Shown here: piece after piece, positions 52,207 to 61,497 of the stretch | How positions within the stretch are numbered: position 1 is the stretch's first letter | Layout of the letters: each line of letters opens with the position of its first letter | Assembly (NCBI GenBank): GCA_023091735.1 | Contig: JALKBU010000188.1 | Span: 1-64,000, forward strand | Reading direction: 5' to 3' | DNA: 64,000 nt | Source of the DNA: Trichomonas tenax | Lineage: Eukaryota; Parabasalia; Trichomonadida; Trichomonadidae | Notes under the pieces: model-generated | Told to the model about the DNA's origin: nothing | Seen by the model: the letters and a program-made list of their open reading frames with translations, nothing else | Database searches by the model: none | Translations under genes and position numbers: made by a program

Positions 52207-52731
52207 TAAATTATGTTGGAAAATTTATGGCGAAATATGATCAATTCACTTTTCAGCTCTGGTAATCGATGTAAAAATCATCTATTTATGTTCAAATATT
52301 TATGTTAACATTACCATTTGCTCTTTTCAAGCATGGTAAATATGGATGTGCGAATTGGCAAAATGAGCCAATTTTCTAAAATCGCAGACCAATTCGCTAA
52401 AAGCGCTCTGAAACGTGACATTGTTGTGCCAATTTTTTAGGAATTATATTTGTATCCTAAAAATGTAGAGTTCGCACACAGCCAAAAAGTGCCAAATTCG
52501 CATATCCATATGGTAAAAAATTATCAAAACTTATAGTTTTGCCAAAGTTTTACAAAAATTCATTTACTCAAAACTTGCAGTTAATTGATTATATAGACAA
52601 GATTGTTTGCGTTGATTGAAGCATCAATTATATGTGAGTCTAAAGGGACAAGCACGCATTCATTCAATCCTTTATTAGTGAAATATTTACAACTCAAATT
52701 GCCATGGCAAAACATATTTTTATTTTGATTT
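52207..52731. repeat. Spacer with inverted-repeat element (MITE-like)
   Basis: TATGGATGTGCGAATTGGCA (52341-52360) pairs with the reverse complement of 52490-52510 (19 of 21 positions, one mismatch and one gap). Between them lies a second small hairpin, TTTTTAGGA (52434-52442) against TCCTAAAAA (52455-52463). The whole unit is about 170 bases and AT-rich, has no coding content, and shares short strings with 19285-19385. It may be a non-autonomous element. I see no clear target-site duplication. Confidence 0.45.
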
Positions 52732-53345
52732 TTAATATGTTTCACAATCTAAAAAAATAATAACATAAAGTGAAAGCCTTGGATTCAATAAGCTATGCTT
52801 AACTTTACACGTATCAAAAGAAAAGGCTTTTGTTTTCAATATTTTCACCCACAGAGATACAGCTTGAACTCCTGGATCTTTATTTGAAGGAATAGTCCTA
52901 TATTTTTCATTATACCATGGGGTTCCTGTGTATCCTAATGAAAAGTAATAATTCTGACCATCTGGACACCCATCTAAATATGAATTAAATGGACTTGTGC
53001 TAATAAGCAATCCTCCCCATTTACACCAAACCTCATTACGTGGTGCTAAAATTTCTATAGGATTATTACCCATGACATTATAATAATGGTCAGATTTTAT
53101 GTGAATTTCATAAATGGGATTATTGCTTTGTTGCCATAAATTGTATTTGTTTAATTCATCCTAAGTTATTATCTTCATCACGATGCGAATCAGATAATTT
53201 GTTCAGAATAGAATAATTGTATGGCTTGTTGATTGAAATTGCTTGTGATGATGGGCCGAAGAAACCGCTGGTAAGATTATGGTAGAGTATATACAAGAAT
53301 GTATATACTCTCATTGAAGAATCCATACTTATATCTTCCGACATG
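52732..53345 (-). pseudogene. Hypothetical relic, two frames
   Basis: The frame from 53345 (MSEDISMDSSMRV, ending RDEDNNLG and TGA) and the frame 53073-52732 (MGNNPIEILAPRNEVWCKWGG, SLGYTGTPWYNE, TIPSNKDPG) are likely parts of one gene. The sequence between them reads DELNKYNLWQQSNNPIYEI in the second frame, so a frameshift near 53155 divides them. The product has no membrane segment and no motif I recognise. Cysteines and tryptophans in the second half suggest an extracellular domain. Confidence 0.45.
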
Positions 53346-53527
53346 ATTAATATCTTTGACAAATTTTGAATACAATAGTTCTAGAACTCAATTAAACTTT
53401 GTATTAAATCAATCTGAAAAGTGTCATTTTGAGGTTAATTAACCTTTTAAAGGTAATATGTCAAGTTATGGGAATTCACTGAATGCCGATAATAAGATAT
53501 CAATCTGTATTTCATTATATTGATAAA

Positions 53528-54478
53528 TCATTTTGATTTTTGAACTGGAATTTCACAATTGATTCGTTTGAATTCGATAGGGATTATTAAATTGGTTAAG
53601 TTGCGTATGGTTATTGAACGCACACTAGTGCTATCAGTAAAACATTTTGAAACACCATTTGAATGGTAAAAATAATAGCTTACGTGATTGTTTCGAAAAT
53701 AACAATATGTGATACTTGATGTCATTTCATTGCAACTAACTAAATATTTCCCGCCTTGGTTGTCTAAAACATTACAATGGTCCATTTTAAATGCAAGAGA
53801 ATCGATATAGCCACTGAAATATATTGACGCTGCTTTTTCATTTGATTGATTATTGGAAACAAATGAGGAATAAGTAGAAATAGAATTCCCAGATCCAATA
53901 TGAAAAATTGAAACTGTGTAATAGTCAATATTTGAATCAGAAATGCTTAGTGGATCTAATTTAACCTCTCCATTAGTTATACACAAATTGTAACTGCTAT
54001 CAGAAGTAACCGACTGAGATACTGCTAATTCTATGATATAGGTTTTGTAAGCATTGTTTTGCTGACTAATGCTAGATCCAATGCAGCAAACAGGATTTTG
54101 AACACTTCGCCCTTTGGAGCCATAATAGAGAGAACTTCCCCTTCCTCTTTTAGAACAATTAGCGAAGATACAATCTTCAATCAGCATTCTTGATCCCGGA
54201 AGTGGTGATGTAATTTTAACAGCTCCATCTGTGAGTTTAATGAATTAACAGAAATAAACATAATATTTTGATTTTTCTCTGATTATTTATCTGTTATATT
54301 TATATATCTCATAATAATTATTATTATCCCAATAATCAAAATCATAGAATTCATCCCATTCCTTTAAATATTTAAGGTGTTTCCATGTGATCGAATGTGT
54401 GGAATATTCCTGAGGCAATTGTTCGAACAAAACATATGCAAAGGTTAAAAGGCCGTTCAATGACAGTGACGTTAGCAT
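53528..54478 (-). pseudogene. Beta-helix surface protein with signal peptide, broken
   Basis: The 5' piece starts with ATG at 54478 and encodes a credible signal peptide (MLTSLSLNGLLTFAYVLF) followed by EYSTHSITWKHLKYLKEWDEF. It stops at 54287. Just downstream, another frame, open from about 54240, reads GAVKITSPLPGSR, then LIEDCIFANCSKRGRGSSL, and stays open to 53528 with N-, S- and Y-rich turns. WDEF in the first piece and IEDCIF in the second match the paralogues at 2.9 kb and 16.6 kb, so a frameshift near 54240-54290 has split one gene. It shows that the family's full-length form has a secretion signal, which the other copies here lack. The C-terminus has no clear anchor. Confidence 0.7.
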
Positions 54479-54984
54479 TATAGAAAAACAGCAAAACTAA
54501 TGAATTTTATTGAAAAATTGTAATTTATCTGACACTATCCTTAATTCAAAATCTAGTCTTTATTTTATAGGTGTGGTAACGACGATAGAAAAGCTTCCAG
54601 AATAACGAAAATTTTATTCGGCATATTGCATGAGCCGTGAAAGCTTATAGAAGATGATCCTGTAGATATACATGCCATTGCAATATAAAGAAGCTTGATA
54701 TCTAGTCATCCTCAAGCAAAACAAACAGATTGTCTTAAAAAGATTCAAAATATTATTGATTTATTTTAAATTTGTTAAAAACTTCAAATAATGAACATAG
54801 AGCCTCCAGATGCAACGTAAAGCGCTTTCATTAATTCATAAACATAAAGACTTTTGAGAGGCATTACTCGAAAACTAAAAGACGGAATCGAAAAATATTT
54901 TTGATATATAAAAATAAACTTGGCATGTAAATTAGATTACATGTCGTAATTGTAAAGTCGAACTTTGTCACTTTTTATTCAGAA
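54479..54984. promoter_or_regulatory. Promoter region of the methyltransferase gene
   Basis: TGGCATGTAA (54921-54930), six bases, TTACATGTCG (54937-54946) form a dyad. GTCACTTTT (54967-54975), an Inr-like site, follows 20 bases later, and the ATG at 54985 comes nine bases after it. This is the clearest complete promoter in the window: dyad, Inr, short leader, start codon. Confidence 0.6.
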
Positions 54985-55698
54985 ATGAGTGATAGCGAAG
55001 ATGATGGAGCGGAAATAATAAATCCAGAAGAAGCTTTCGCAGAACACGGATCTACATGGTACGAAGTCAGCGCCAAGCATTGGGAGAAGCAAGATCACAA
55101 TATCAGCGGAATGTTGGGCGGATATCCTGAAATGAACGTTATTGATATACTTTCGAGTAGAGAAATTCTCAAAAACCTTGTAAAGAGAGGAATGGGCAAA
55201 GGAAGAGTTGCTGATATTGCTGGAGGAATTGGACGTGTTTCAATAAATGTTTTAGCCCAAACATTTGAAGCCATCGATTTGGTTGAATACATTCCAAGTT
55301 TTGTGGAAACTGCGAAAAATGAATTAGAATCGAAAGTTAATTTTAGAGGATTTGCAATTGGTGCTCAAGACTGGATTCCTGATGTAAAATACGATTGCAT
55401 ATGGGCACAGTGGGCAATTATGTACTTAATGGATGATGACGCAATAAAATTTTTACAAAGATCTAAGGAAGCTTTGAATGAGAGAGGTTTCATTGTTGTT
55501 CGTGATAACATTGCCAACAAAGGCAAAGGTGTTCCAAAACATAGGGCTCAATATAGAGAACTTGACAACCAATTAAATCGCACATACAAACACTATTTAG
55601 AACTGTTTGACAAGGCTGGTTTGAAACTACTTGATGCTATTAGTCAAAAGAAATGGGATCCAGAACTTCTCCCGGTTTATACTTTTATTTTACAATAG
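54985..55698 (+). CDS. Protein N-terminal methyltransferase, NTMT1/METTL11-like
   Basis: This 237-residue protein matches the alpha-N-methyltransferase family (NTMT1, yeast Tae1). MLGGY stands at residues 43-47 and the SAM-binding motif DIAGGIGR at 77-84, where the human enzyme has an aspartate-cysteine-glycine-alanine-glycine core. QDWIPDVKYDCIWAQW and MDDDAIKFLQ correspond to the substrate-binding and active-site region, and the acceptor aspartate/asparagine is represented by RDNIA. These enzymes methylate the free amino group of proteins starting with X-Pro-Lys after methionine removal, for example histone and ribosomal proteins. The N-terminus is acidic. Its start is set by the Inr-like element nine bases before the ATG. 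The next gene is ribosomal protein uL16, which is not a known substrate. Confidence 0.9.
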   Translation: MSDSEDDGAEIINPEEAFAEHGSTWYEVSAKHWEKQDHNISGMLGGYPEMNVIDILSSREILKNLVKRGMGKGRVADIAGGIGRVSINVLAQTFEAIDLVEYIPSFVETAKNELESKVNFRGFAIGAQDWIPDVKYDCIWAQWAIMYLMDDDAIKFLQRSKEALNERGFIVVRDNIANKGKGVPKHRAQYRELDNQLNRTYKHYLELFDKAGLKLLDAISQKKWDPELLPVYTFILQ

Positions 55699-56040
55699 AG
55701 AAAAAATTAATCATGTGAATAAATAAATCAAATACTATCATTGATATAAATACCTTATTGCATGAATTCAAAAGATAGTGAAGATCCAAAAAAATTATCA
55801 TTGAAAGTTTTATTTATCTATTGTTATAGGATATTCCAAAATTGGAATATCTACATATAGGTCTTCATTCATAATATATTTAAAATTCATGAATTTGATG
55901 ATCAATACATAATATGCAATCAAAAAAATTTACATGTCAAATTGTGAATTTTTATGACAAATTATAGTTTACATGACATAAGTAGAGATTCATATCCTGT
56001 TTTACTTTTCCTCCCCCTGCTTTTGTACGGCCAATATTCA
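55699..56040. promoter_or_regulatory. Upstream region of uL16 with two TTTACATG elements
   Basis: TTTACATGTCAA (55929-55940) and GTTTACATGACA (55967-55978) are direct repeats 38 bases apart, about 60-110 bases before the uL16 ATG. TATGACAA lies between them. I see no exact GTCACTTTT here. A pyrimidine-rich stretch (TTTTACTTTTCCTCC, then CCCTGC) follows. Confidence 0.5.
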
Positions 56041-56670
56041 ATGGGTCGTCGTCCAGCTCGCTGCTACCGTTACATCGGAAACAAGCCATATCCAAAGTCC
56101 CGCTTCTGCCGTGGTGTCCCAGATCCACGTATCATGAGATACGAGACAGGCGTCAAGACAGCTCACGCCAAGGATCTCCCAATCTGCGCCCGCCTCATCC
56201 TCCTCGAGCACGAGTGCGTCTCCTCTGAAGCTCTCGAAGCCTCTCGTGTCAGCTCCAACCGTTACATGATGAAGACAATGGGCAAGGATGGCTACCACAT
56301 CAGAATCAACCTCCACCCATTCCACGTTCTTCGTATCAACAAGATGCTTTCCACAGCTGGTGCCGATAGACTTCAGACAGGTATGAGACACGCTTTCGGT
56401 AAGCCAGAAGGCCTCGTCGCTCGTGTTAACTACAACGCTCAGGTCATGACAATCCGTACAACACCAGCTGGCCTTAAGCACGCTCTCGAGGCTCTCCGCC
56501 GTGCCTCCTACAAGTTCCCAGGCCACACCCGTGTTGTCATCTCCAACAAAGTCGGCTTCACACCATACACATTCGAGCAGTTCAAGGAGCTCCAGGCTAA
56601 CCATGCCATCGTTGACTGCGGCAACCACGTCCGCCGTGTCTATCGCCGTGGCCCAATCCCAACACACTAA
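56041..56670 (+). CDS. Large-subunit ribosomal protein uL16 (eukaryotic L10)
   Basis: From ATG at 56041 the protein has 209 residues and starts [20 protein letters not shown], the classical uL16/L10e start. An upstream ATG at 55954 would add 29 hydrophobic residues and is not plausible. Conserved segments follow in order: [57 protein letters not shown] and [16 protein letters not shown]. uL16 assembles late into the 60S subunit at the tRNA corridor and helps to organise the peptidyl transferase centre. Codons are clearly biased to C- and G-ended forms (CGT, AAG, CTC), in contrast to the AT-rich neighbours, as expected for a highly expressed gene. The stop reads CACTAAATTT, so a TAAA poly(A) signal overlaps it. 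Confidence 0.97.
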   Translation: MGRRPARCYRYIGNKPYPKSRFCRGVPDPRIMRYETGVKTAHAKDLPICARLILLEHECVSSEALEASRVSSNRYMMKTMGKDGYHIRINLHPFHVLRINKMLSTAGADRLQTGMRHAFGKPEGLVARVNYNAQVMTIRTTPAGLKHALEALRRASYKFPGHTRVVISNKVGFTPYTFEQFKELQANHAIVDCGNHVRRVYRRGPIPTH

Positions 56671-57037
56671 ATTTATTTGATTGGATAGAAGCAAATGAAA
56701 TCATATTTTTCCTATAATATATCATTCAAATACTCTTATACATTTTAATATTTACATTCTATCAAGAATATTTTTATTTGTTATCTAGAATATTTCATTC
56801 ATGACTTCTTTAGGAATAAAATAACAAGAAAGAGGAGTATTCAAGCATTTACTTATTGTTTAATTAAATAATACAAACATTTTAGATAAAAATTGAAATA
56901 TATTAAAAATATATTGTCTTTCGCTTCTAAGTTGTGCTAGAATTGAAGAGAGCATACTCATTATTTATGTCTGCGGGAGCAGGTTCTGTGTTCTGACTTT
57001 GAGCAGAATGTTGTGTGTTCGGACTTTGAGCATCAAG
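56671..57037. other. Spacer without visible features
   Basis: These 367 bases lie between the convergent uL16 and Hsp70-like genes. The stretch nearest to 57037 has a short duplicated string (TGTGTTCTGACTTTGAG against TGTGTTCGGACTTTGAG at about 56985 and 57010), a remnant of small tandem duplication. No gene is present. Confidence 0.45.
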
Positions 57038-58774
57038 TTATTTGGGTTGAGTAACTGGCTTTGTTGTGTGTTCAGACTTCATATTTTCAACTTGGACTTT
57101 GTAAAATTCCGAGAGCTTTTGGATTGAGATTTTTTCGGTGAGTTCCAATGCTTCTTCAAACTTCCTTTCTTTACAAAACCTATCAATTTCGCGAATGATT
57201 AATTGATTGATCATATTGTCAAGTCTACATTCATAATTCTTAAGTGAACTGCTGATATCAACCTCTTTTATTAATTGCTTGTAACGGCCACCTTCTTGCT
57301 TATCAAGAATCTCTCGTGGATTTTGTAAAGCTTTCCTTTGTTCGATTAATTCAGAATAATCGGTTTTTGACAACTTATCTTCGAAGAATTTTGGTATTTT
57401 CTCTTGGATGTATTTGAATACCAAGTTTTCAAAATATGAGTAGACGTTTCTTTTAAATTGTTCTTTGATCTCTGTTTCTTGATCACGATAATATTTCGCA
57501 TTTTTTTCTTTATCTGTGTAGTCAAAGAATATTTCGAGTTTGTCTTTCATTGTTTGGCGTTTGTACTTATCACCACTCTTTTTTTGAACACATTCATATG
57601 TTCTTTTTAGCTCTTCAATATAATTTGAATCTGGATTATTTTTCTCAAGAATTTTTGAAAATGTAAAACATGGTTTAAAGATTGAGTCTTTTGGAAATGC
57701 GCAGAAATCTTGTTTCTTCTTTAATTCCTCCTTATTTTTTGATTCATGAATGATTTTTGGAGTCTCAGATTTATTGTAATTCTTAGCTCCAAGGATATAT
57801 GTTGTGTGAAATTGAAATCTCGAACTTTTTTGTTCAAAAATAGTTTTAGCCATTTGCGATAAGCCATTGCCTCCGATCCATTCATAGACACATGTTTTTC
57901 CTTTAGCATGCTTTTCCAGAATTTGAATAAAAAAGTAAACAAAATTTCTTAATGCTTCAAATAAATTGTAAAATTCATTGGATTTTTCAAATTCATCGTA
58001 TGAAATGATTGTTTCAAAATTGCAATCAGCAAAATGCGGAACATCAAATTTTGTATGGAAACTCTTTAACAACATTTCTTGAAGTTTGTAAATTGCATTA
58101 ATGAATAACTGTCGGGACCTGAGGTCGCTTTCTATATATTTGAGTCGTTGATTTATTTTTTCATCATTTATTTCTTTCATTTTATTAATTGTGTAATTTG
58201 CTAAAGCATTTGTAACATCATCACCGCCAATATCTATTGCCCCGTAGCTTATCAGTTTTGATGAATCATCTGTAACTTCAAATAAATATATTTGTGTCGA
58301 AATTGATCCAGAATCGAAAATCAAGAAAGTCATGGGTTTTATATCAGGCAAAATATGAAATGCATATGATGAAATGCATGTGAACGAATCAATTAATTCG
58401 ATTTTTATTGATGCAATCGTTTCGATGTCTTTGATTCGGGATTTCATATTATCTGTCCACCACAATGGTACAACGAGGCATAACTTGTCAGCTTTTGTAT
58501 TTTCGAGAATATATTTAAATAATAATGATAAAGGAATACGATAATCATACTCTGTCTCTGATATTTTGTAGTTCTCTTGGTTAATGAAATGCATTACAAT
58601 GTTTCTCATAATGTTTTGTTCATGTGGACAAGCGATTTTATTTGCAATTTTGCCAAAACAAACGTAATCTTTAAATATTTCGATTAACGTAGGAATGATT
58701 GTCTCTGTAGAAGCTGATGACGATATATATTTCGTTTTGAAATTTCCTAAATCAACGAAAACTGTATCACTCAT
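57038..58774 (-). CDS. Divergent Hsp70-family protein without canonical substrate domain
   Basis: This 578-residue frame starts with ATG at 58774. The actin/Hsp70 ATPase landmarks are recognisable but altered. VFVDLGNFKTKYIS stands at phosphate loop 1, where the usual pattern is DLGTT. LIFDSGSISTQIYLFEV stands at phosphate loop 2 in place of DLGGGTFD. IDIGGDDVTNALANY follows where Hsp70 has LGGEDFD, then SYDEFEKSNEFYNLFE and the adenosine motif WIGGNGLSQ. After residue 350 the sequence does not resemble the beta-sandwich substrate domain. It is lysine-, glutamate- and aromatic-rich and helical, like the C-terminal helices of Hsp110 or Grp170 relatives. No signal peptide or KDEL-type end is seen, so it should be cytosolic. 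ATPase activity is doubtful because several loop glycines and acids differ. It may be a nucleotide exchange factor or a scaffold. Confidence 0.78.
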   Translation of the reverse strand: MSDTVFVDLGNFKTKYISSSASTETIIPTLIEIFKDYVCFGKIANKIACPHEQNIMRNIVMHFINQENYKISETEYDYRIPLSLLFKYILENTKADKLCLVVPLWWTDNMKSRIKDIETIASIKIELIDSFTCISSYAFHILPDIKPMTFLIFDSGSISTQIYLFEVTDDSSKLISYGAIDIGGDDVTNALANYTINKMKEINDEKINQRLKYIESDLRSRQLFINAIYKLQEMLLKSFHTKFDVPHFADCNFETIISYDEFEKSNEFYNLFEALRNFVYFFIQILEKHAKGKTCVYEWIGGNGLSQMAKTIFEQKSSRFQFHTTYILGAKNYNKSETPKIIHESKNKEELKKKQDFCAFPKDSIFKPCFTFSKILEKNNPDSNYIEELKRTYECVQKKSGDKYKRQTMKDKLEIFFDYTDKEKNAKYYRDQETEIKEQFKRNVYSYFENLVFKYIQEKIPKFFEDKLSKTDYSELIEQRKALQNPREILDKQEGGRYKQLIKEVDISSSLKNYECRLDNMINQLIIREIDRFCKERKFEEALELTEKISIQKLSEFYKVQVENMKSEHTTKPVTQPK

Positions 58775-59148
58775 TTTTTTTAAAAAAAAAAAAAACGACT
58801 CAAAATTTTTTTGTTGGTGGATAATTATTCAATTATTGATGTCACGAAAATGCATTTCCATGTTGAAATTTAGATATAATGGAAACCAATATATATATAT
58901 CTGTCAAATCTGCGCAATATTGAACACTTTGCGCATTTTTGCGCAAATTTAGGGAATGCGCTAAGCATGCGGAAATGGTCACTTTTTGCGAAAAAACGTG
59001 CGCAAAAAATCCTCGCTCCTCCCAAACCCTCCCCAAAAATAACATAAATTATTTAATATTAATACAATATATAATTTGATATGAGATAGAAAAAAGTGAC
59101 GCTATTGTTGCTAAACTAGATAGAGAGAATATGATTAGCAATTCATAA
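58775..59148. other. Spacer with TGCGCA-rich segment and Inr-like sites
   Basis: The segment 58905-58995 repeats TGCGCA or GCGCAA four or five times (CTGCGCAATATT, TTTGCGCATTTTTGCGCAAA, ATGCGC). GTCACTTTT lies at 58978-58986 (plus) and AAAAGTGAC at 59092-59100. No gene is present. Confidence 0.4.
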
Positions 59149-59334
59149 TCAGGCTAAAAAGCACGGCTTATATAATTGTTTAATGGTGTCGTCTCGCCCA
59201 GAAAAATTGTAAGGACAGGCAATTTCATCTTCTGTTTCGACCTCTTGGGTACATTGTAATATGTTGTGCTTACTAGTCTTATCATACGCTATGACCTTGT
59301 ATGTTCTGTCTTCACCAGGGAATTGGAACTGCAT
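59149..59334 (-). CDS. Small hypothetical protein (61 aa) with promoter-like upstream
   Basis: A complete 61-codon frame starts at ATG 59334, with mixed composition (EDRTYKVIAYDKTSKHN, then QEVETEDEIACPYNF). Coding-strand TTTACATGACA (59389-59379) and TTTACTTGACA (59407-59397) lie 45 and 63 bases before the ATG. These match the elements in front of known genes and support real expression. Two cysteines are present in the C-terminal half. I cannot name a family. The frame is short, so chance is still possible. Confidence 0.45.
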   Translation of the reverse strand: MQFQFPGEDRTYKVIAYDKTSKHNILQCTQEVETEDEIACPYNFSGRDDTIKQLYKPCFLA

Positions 59335-59378
59335 TTAACTAACTAAAATGTGTCTCTCAACAAAATGTGATATTGTTT

Positions 59379-59407
59379 GTCATGTAAACATGATAATGTC
59401 AAGTAAA
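59379..59407 (-). promoter_or_regulatory. Two TGTCAWGTAAA elements in direct order
   Basis: TGTCATGTAAA (59379-59389) and TGTCAAGTAAA (59397-59407) lie 18 bases apart, upstream of the 61-codon frame. They are the same motif as the dyad arms elsewhere. Confidence 0.45.
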
Positions 59408-60649
59408 ATACATATTATCTTATAAAATAATATCATCATTAAAAATTTTATTTTTAATATTTTTTATTATGGTATATTTTGAACACTTCATGATTGAATG
59501 AAATACGCTTTGCATATTGAATCATTTTTCTCGGCTTGATAGAGTTATTTGAAAAAGGCTTGTCTAAAATTTATACGCAAAGTCGGCGAAACTCGTTTTT
59601 TAACTCACTGGATTAACTTCTTGCGAAGTTATTGAACATCAATGTACAAAATCCTGTTGTGCATGATATATTAAAGAATTAGCTAACAATGTCTATATTT
59701 CATTAAAATATTAGATATATCTTGCATCAAAAACATTGATTTGCCATGATGTTCTTTACTCATTATAATATATTATATTACCATTGTATAGCATTTTTAT
59801 AACGTAAAATATGTTGTTGTCGATGATAAATAGGTAAATCTAATCACAAATATGCTTTTTTTTGAAAAAAGTATTCCAAGTGTTCACACATAAGCTCTGT
59901 GTGTTATTCTCCCAAAAATAATGATAATTCTTTTTGCGCGGCTAAATTTGACAAGTTTATTAAATTGAGGAGGGCAAGAAAAACCGTTTACATTAATAAA
60001 ATAGTATATATGATGCTAATTATTTTTCCATCGTTTTTATTTTTGAATATTTTATTTTTATTAATCAATAATTTCAGCATATTCATTGGGAGGCTATGTG
60101 TATAAGTTGGTGTATCACATTAAAAACATGTAATATGTGCATGCGTCTATGTATATTATCGTCTCCGCAATGATTTCGTGAATTTATAAATTAAGATACT
60201 TAACAATTATTCAATTAGAAACTTGTATTATTTGTAATATGTTACTATGTTGTTGGCATGTGATATATTTATAATTAATATTGCTATTTACTCAATAATA
60301 AACTGATGTCAAACTGTTAATGAAAAATATGAAACGATATTATATATGTTTAACACTACAACTATGTATGGCATCACATAAGAGTTATATTTGCCCATAC
60401 ATGTTTGATCTGGTTCTGACCCCAGAGTTGATACACTTCTGCTCGATTTCGAATTATAGAAAAGAAACTTGGAATAAAAGTCACTTTCAATTGAAGACAT
60501 TCAATTATATTCCTTTGAAAAACATATCGTTTTAAAAGAGAAAATTATCATGATCTATAGTAACTATTCGTGATAAAATTAATAAATTATAAGGATTAGA
60601 ATCGATCATTCTTATTAAAGCCTTTGTTTCTCGATCTTCATGGTAAAAT
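59408..60649. other. 1.2 kb spacer without a supported gene
   Basis: This spacer is AT-rich. The plus-strand frame at 59899 lacks an ATG start and has low-complexity composition. The frames at 60309-60535 on both strands are short and mutually overlapping. I call none of them. Confidence 0.5.
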
Positions 60650-60687
60650 GTCACTTTTAATCATGTCATGTAAAATATTACGTGTCA
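60650..60687. promoter_or_regulatory. Inr-like site and dyad upstream of the tetraspanin-like gene
   Basis: GTCACTTTT is at 60650-60658. TGTCATGTAA (60664-60673), four bases and TTACGTGTCA (60678-60687) form a dyad with one mismatch. They lie about 210-240 bases before the ATG at 60898. A second, reversed motif (AAAAGTGAC, 60882-60890) sits seven bases before the ATG. Confidence 0.5.
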
Positions 60688-60897
60688 AAATTCATTTAAA
60701 TCAGAGCTTCATAACTTTCTTCTAAATTCTATTATTACTAAAGTATAGCCTCTAAATCTTTGTGATTATGTTATCTATAAGTTTCGTAAGCATTTTATAT
60801 AATTAAAATATCAAAAAAAAAAAACATTAAATAATGGCAAATTTACACGAAAAAAGAAAGTAATTAATTTGGAGAATTACAAAAAGTGACATATCCA

Positions 60898-61497
60898 ATG
60901 GAGATTTCTTTTAAATTTTACAGGATTTATCACGGAATTATTTCATTGTCCATGATCATTGCGTGTTTGGCGCTCGGAGTGTTCATGTACTTCAAAGTAA
61001 CTGATACGAAATGGATGTTAATATCAACAATACAACTTAGAACGATAATAATGATAAATTCGATAGTATCTGCGATGGTGTTTGGATTGGGTTTTGTTAA
61101 CCTTATGCAAGTTACGAAAATTTGGCAATATACAAATTTATTTTTCTTGATTGTTCCAATTATTCTGGGTTCAATACAATTGTATTATGCTGTTAATTAC
61201 AAAGCATCGACGCAAATGATATTTAACGTTTTAGACAAGTCTGGAGTTTTTATTGAAGATCAAAACTCAATTGTTCAAGAATTATCGAATATTTCATCTA
61301 CAGAATGCAATGCATGTTCTCTTTCCACGTTCCTCAAATGCGTAGATTGCGTTATTTCATCATCGCAAAAAGAAATTAGATTAATCCGTTTTGTGACTAT
61401 CATCATGTTGATTGCTAGTATTTCTGTATTAGGTGTTAATGGGTTTATTGCACTTTCTTGCCAAGTTGATGAAAAATATAAAGCTGTTGATGTTTGA
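60898..61497 (+). CDS. Four-transmembrane protein, tetraspanin-like
   Basis: I place the start at ATG 60898, because the open frame begins four codons earlier with GTG. The protein has 199 residues. Four hydrophobic segments stand at about 13-32 (IISLSMIIACLALGVFMYF), 50-68, 76-97 (LFFLIVPIILGSIQLYYAV) and 163-186. The short loop between helices 1 and 2 and the large loop of about 65 residues between helices 3 and 4 give the tetraspanin topology. The large loop carries four cysteines (STECNACS, then LKCVDC) that could form two disulfides; the canonical CCG motif is absent, as in several protist tetraspanins. Tetraspanins organise surface membrane domains and occur in T. vaginalis, where they respond to host contact. 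The assignment rests on topology and cysteines only. Confidence 0.72.
   Translation: MEISFKFYRIYHGIISLSMIIACLALGVFMYFKVTDTKWMLISTIQLRTIIMINSIVSAMVFGLGFVNLMQVTKIWQYTNLFFLIVPIILGSIQLYYAVNYKASTQMIFNVLDKSGVFIEDQNSIVQELSNISSTECNACSLSTFLKCVDCVISSSQKEIRLIRFVTIIMLIASISVLGVNGFIALSCQVDEKYKAVDV

Noticed and set aside
56038..56694. Long minus-strand open frame of 218 codons opposite uL16
   Set aside because: It is a shadow of the GC-biased uL16 codons, since CxC-type codons avoid stops on the other strand. uL16 itself is certain.
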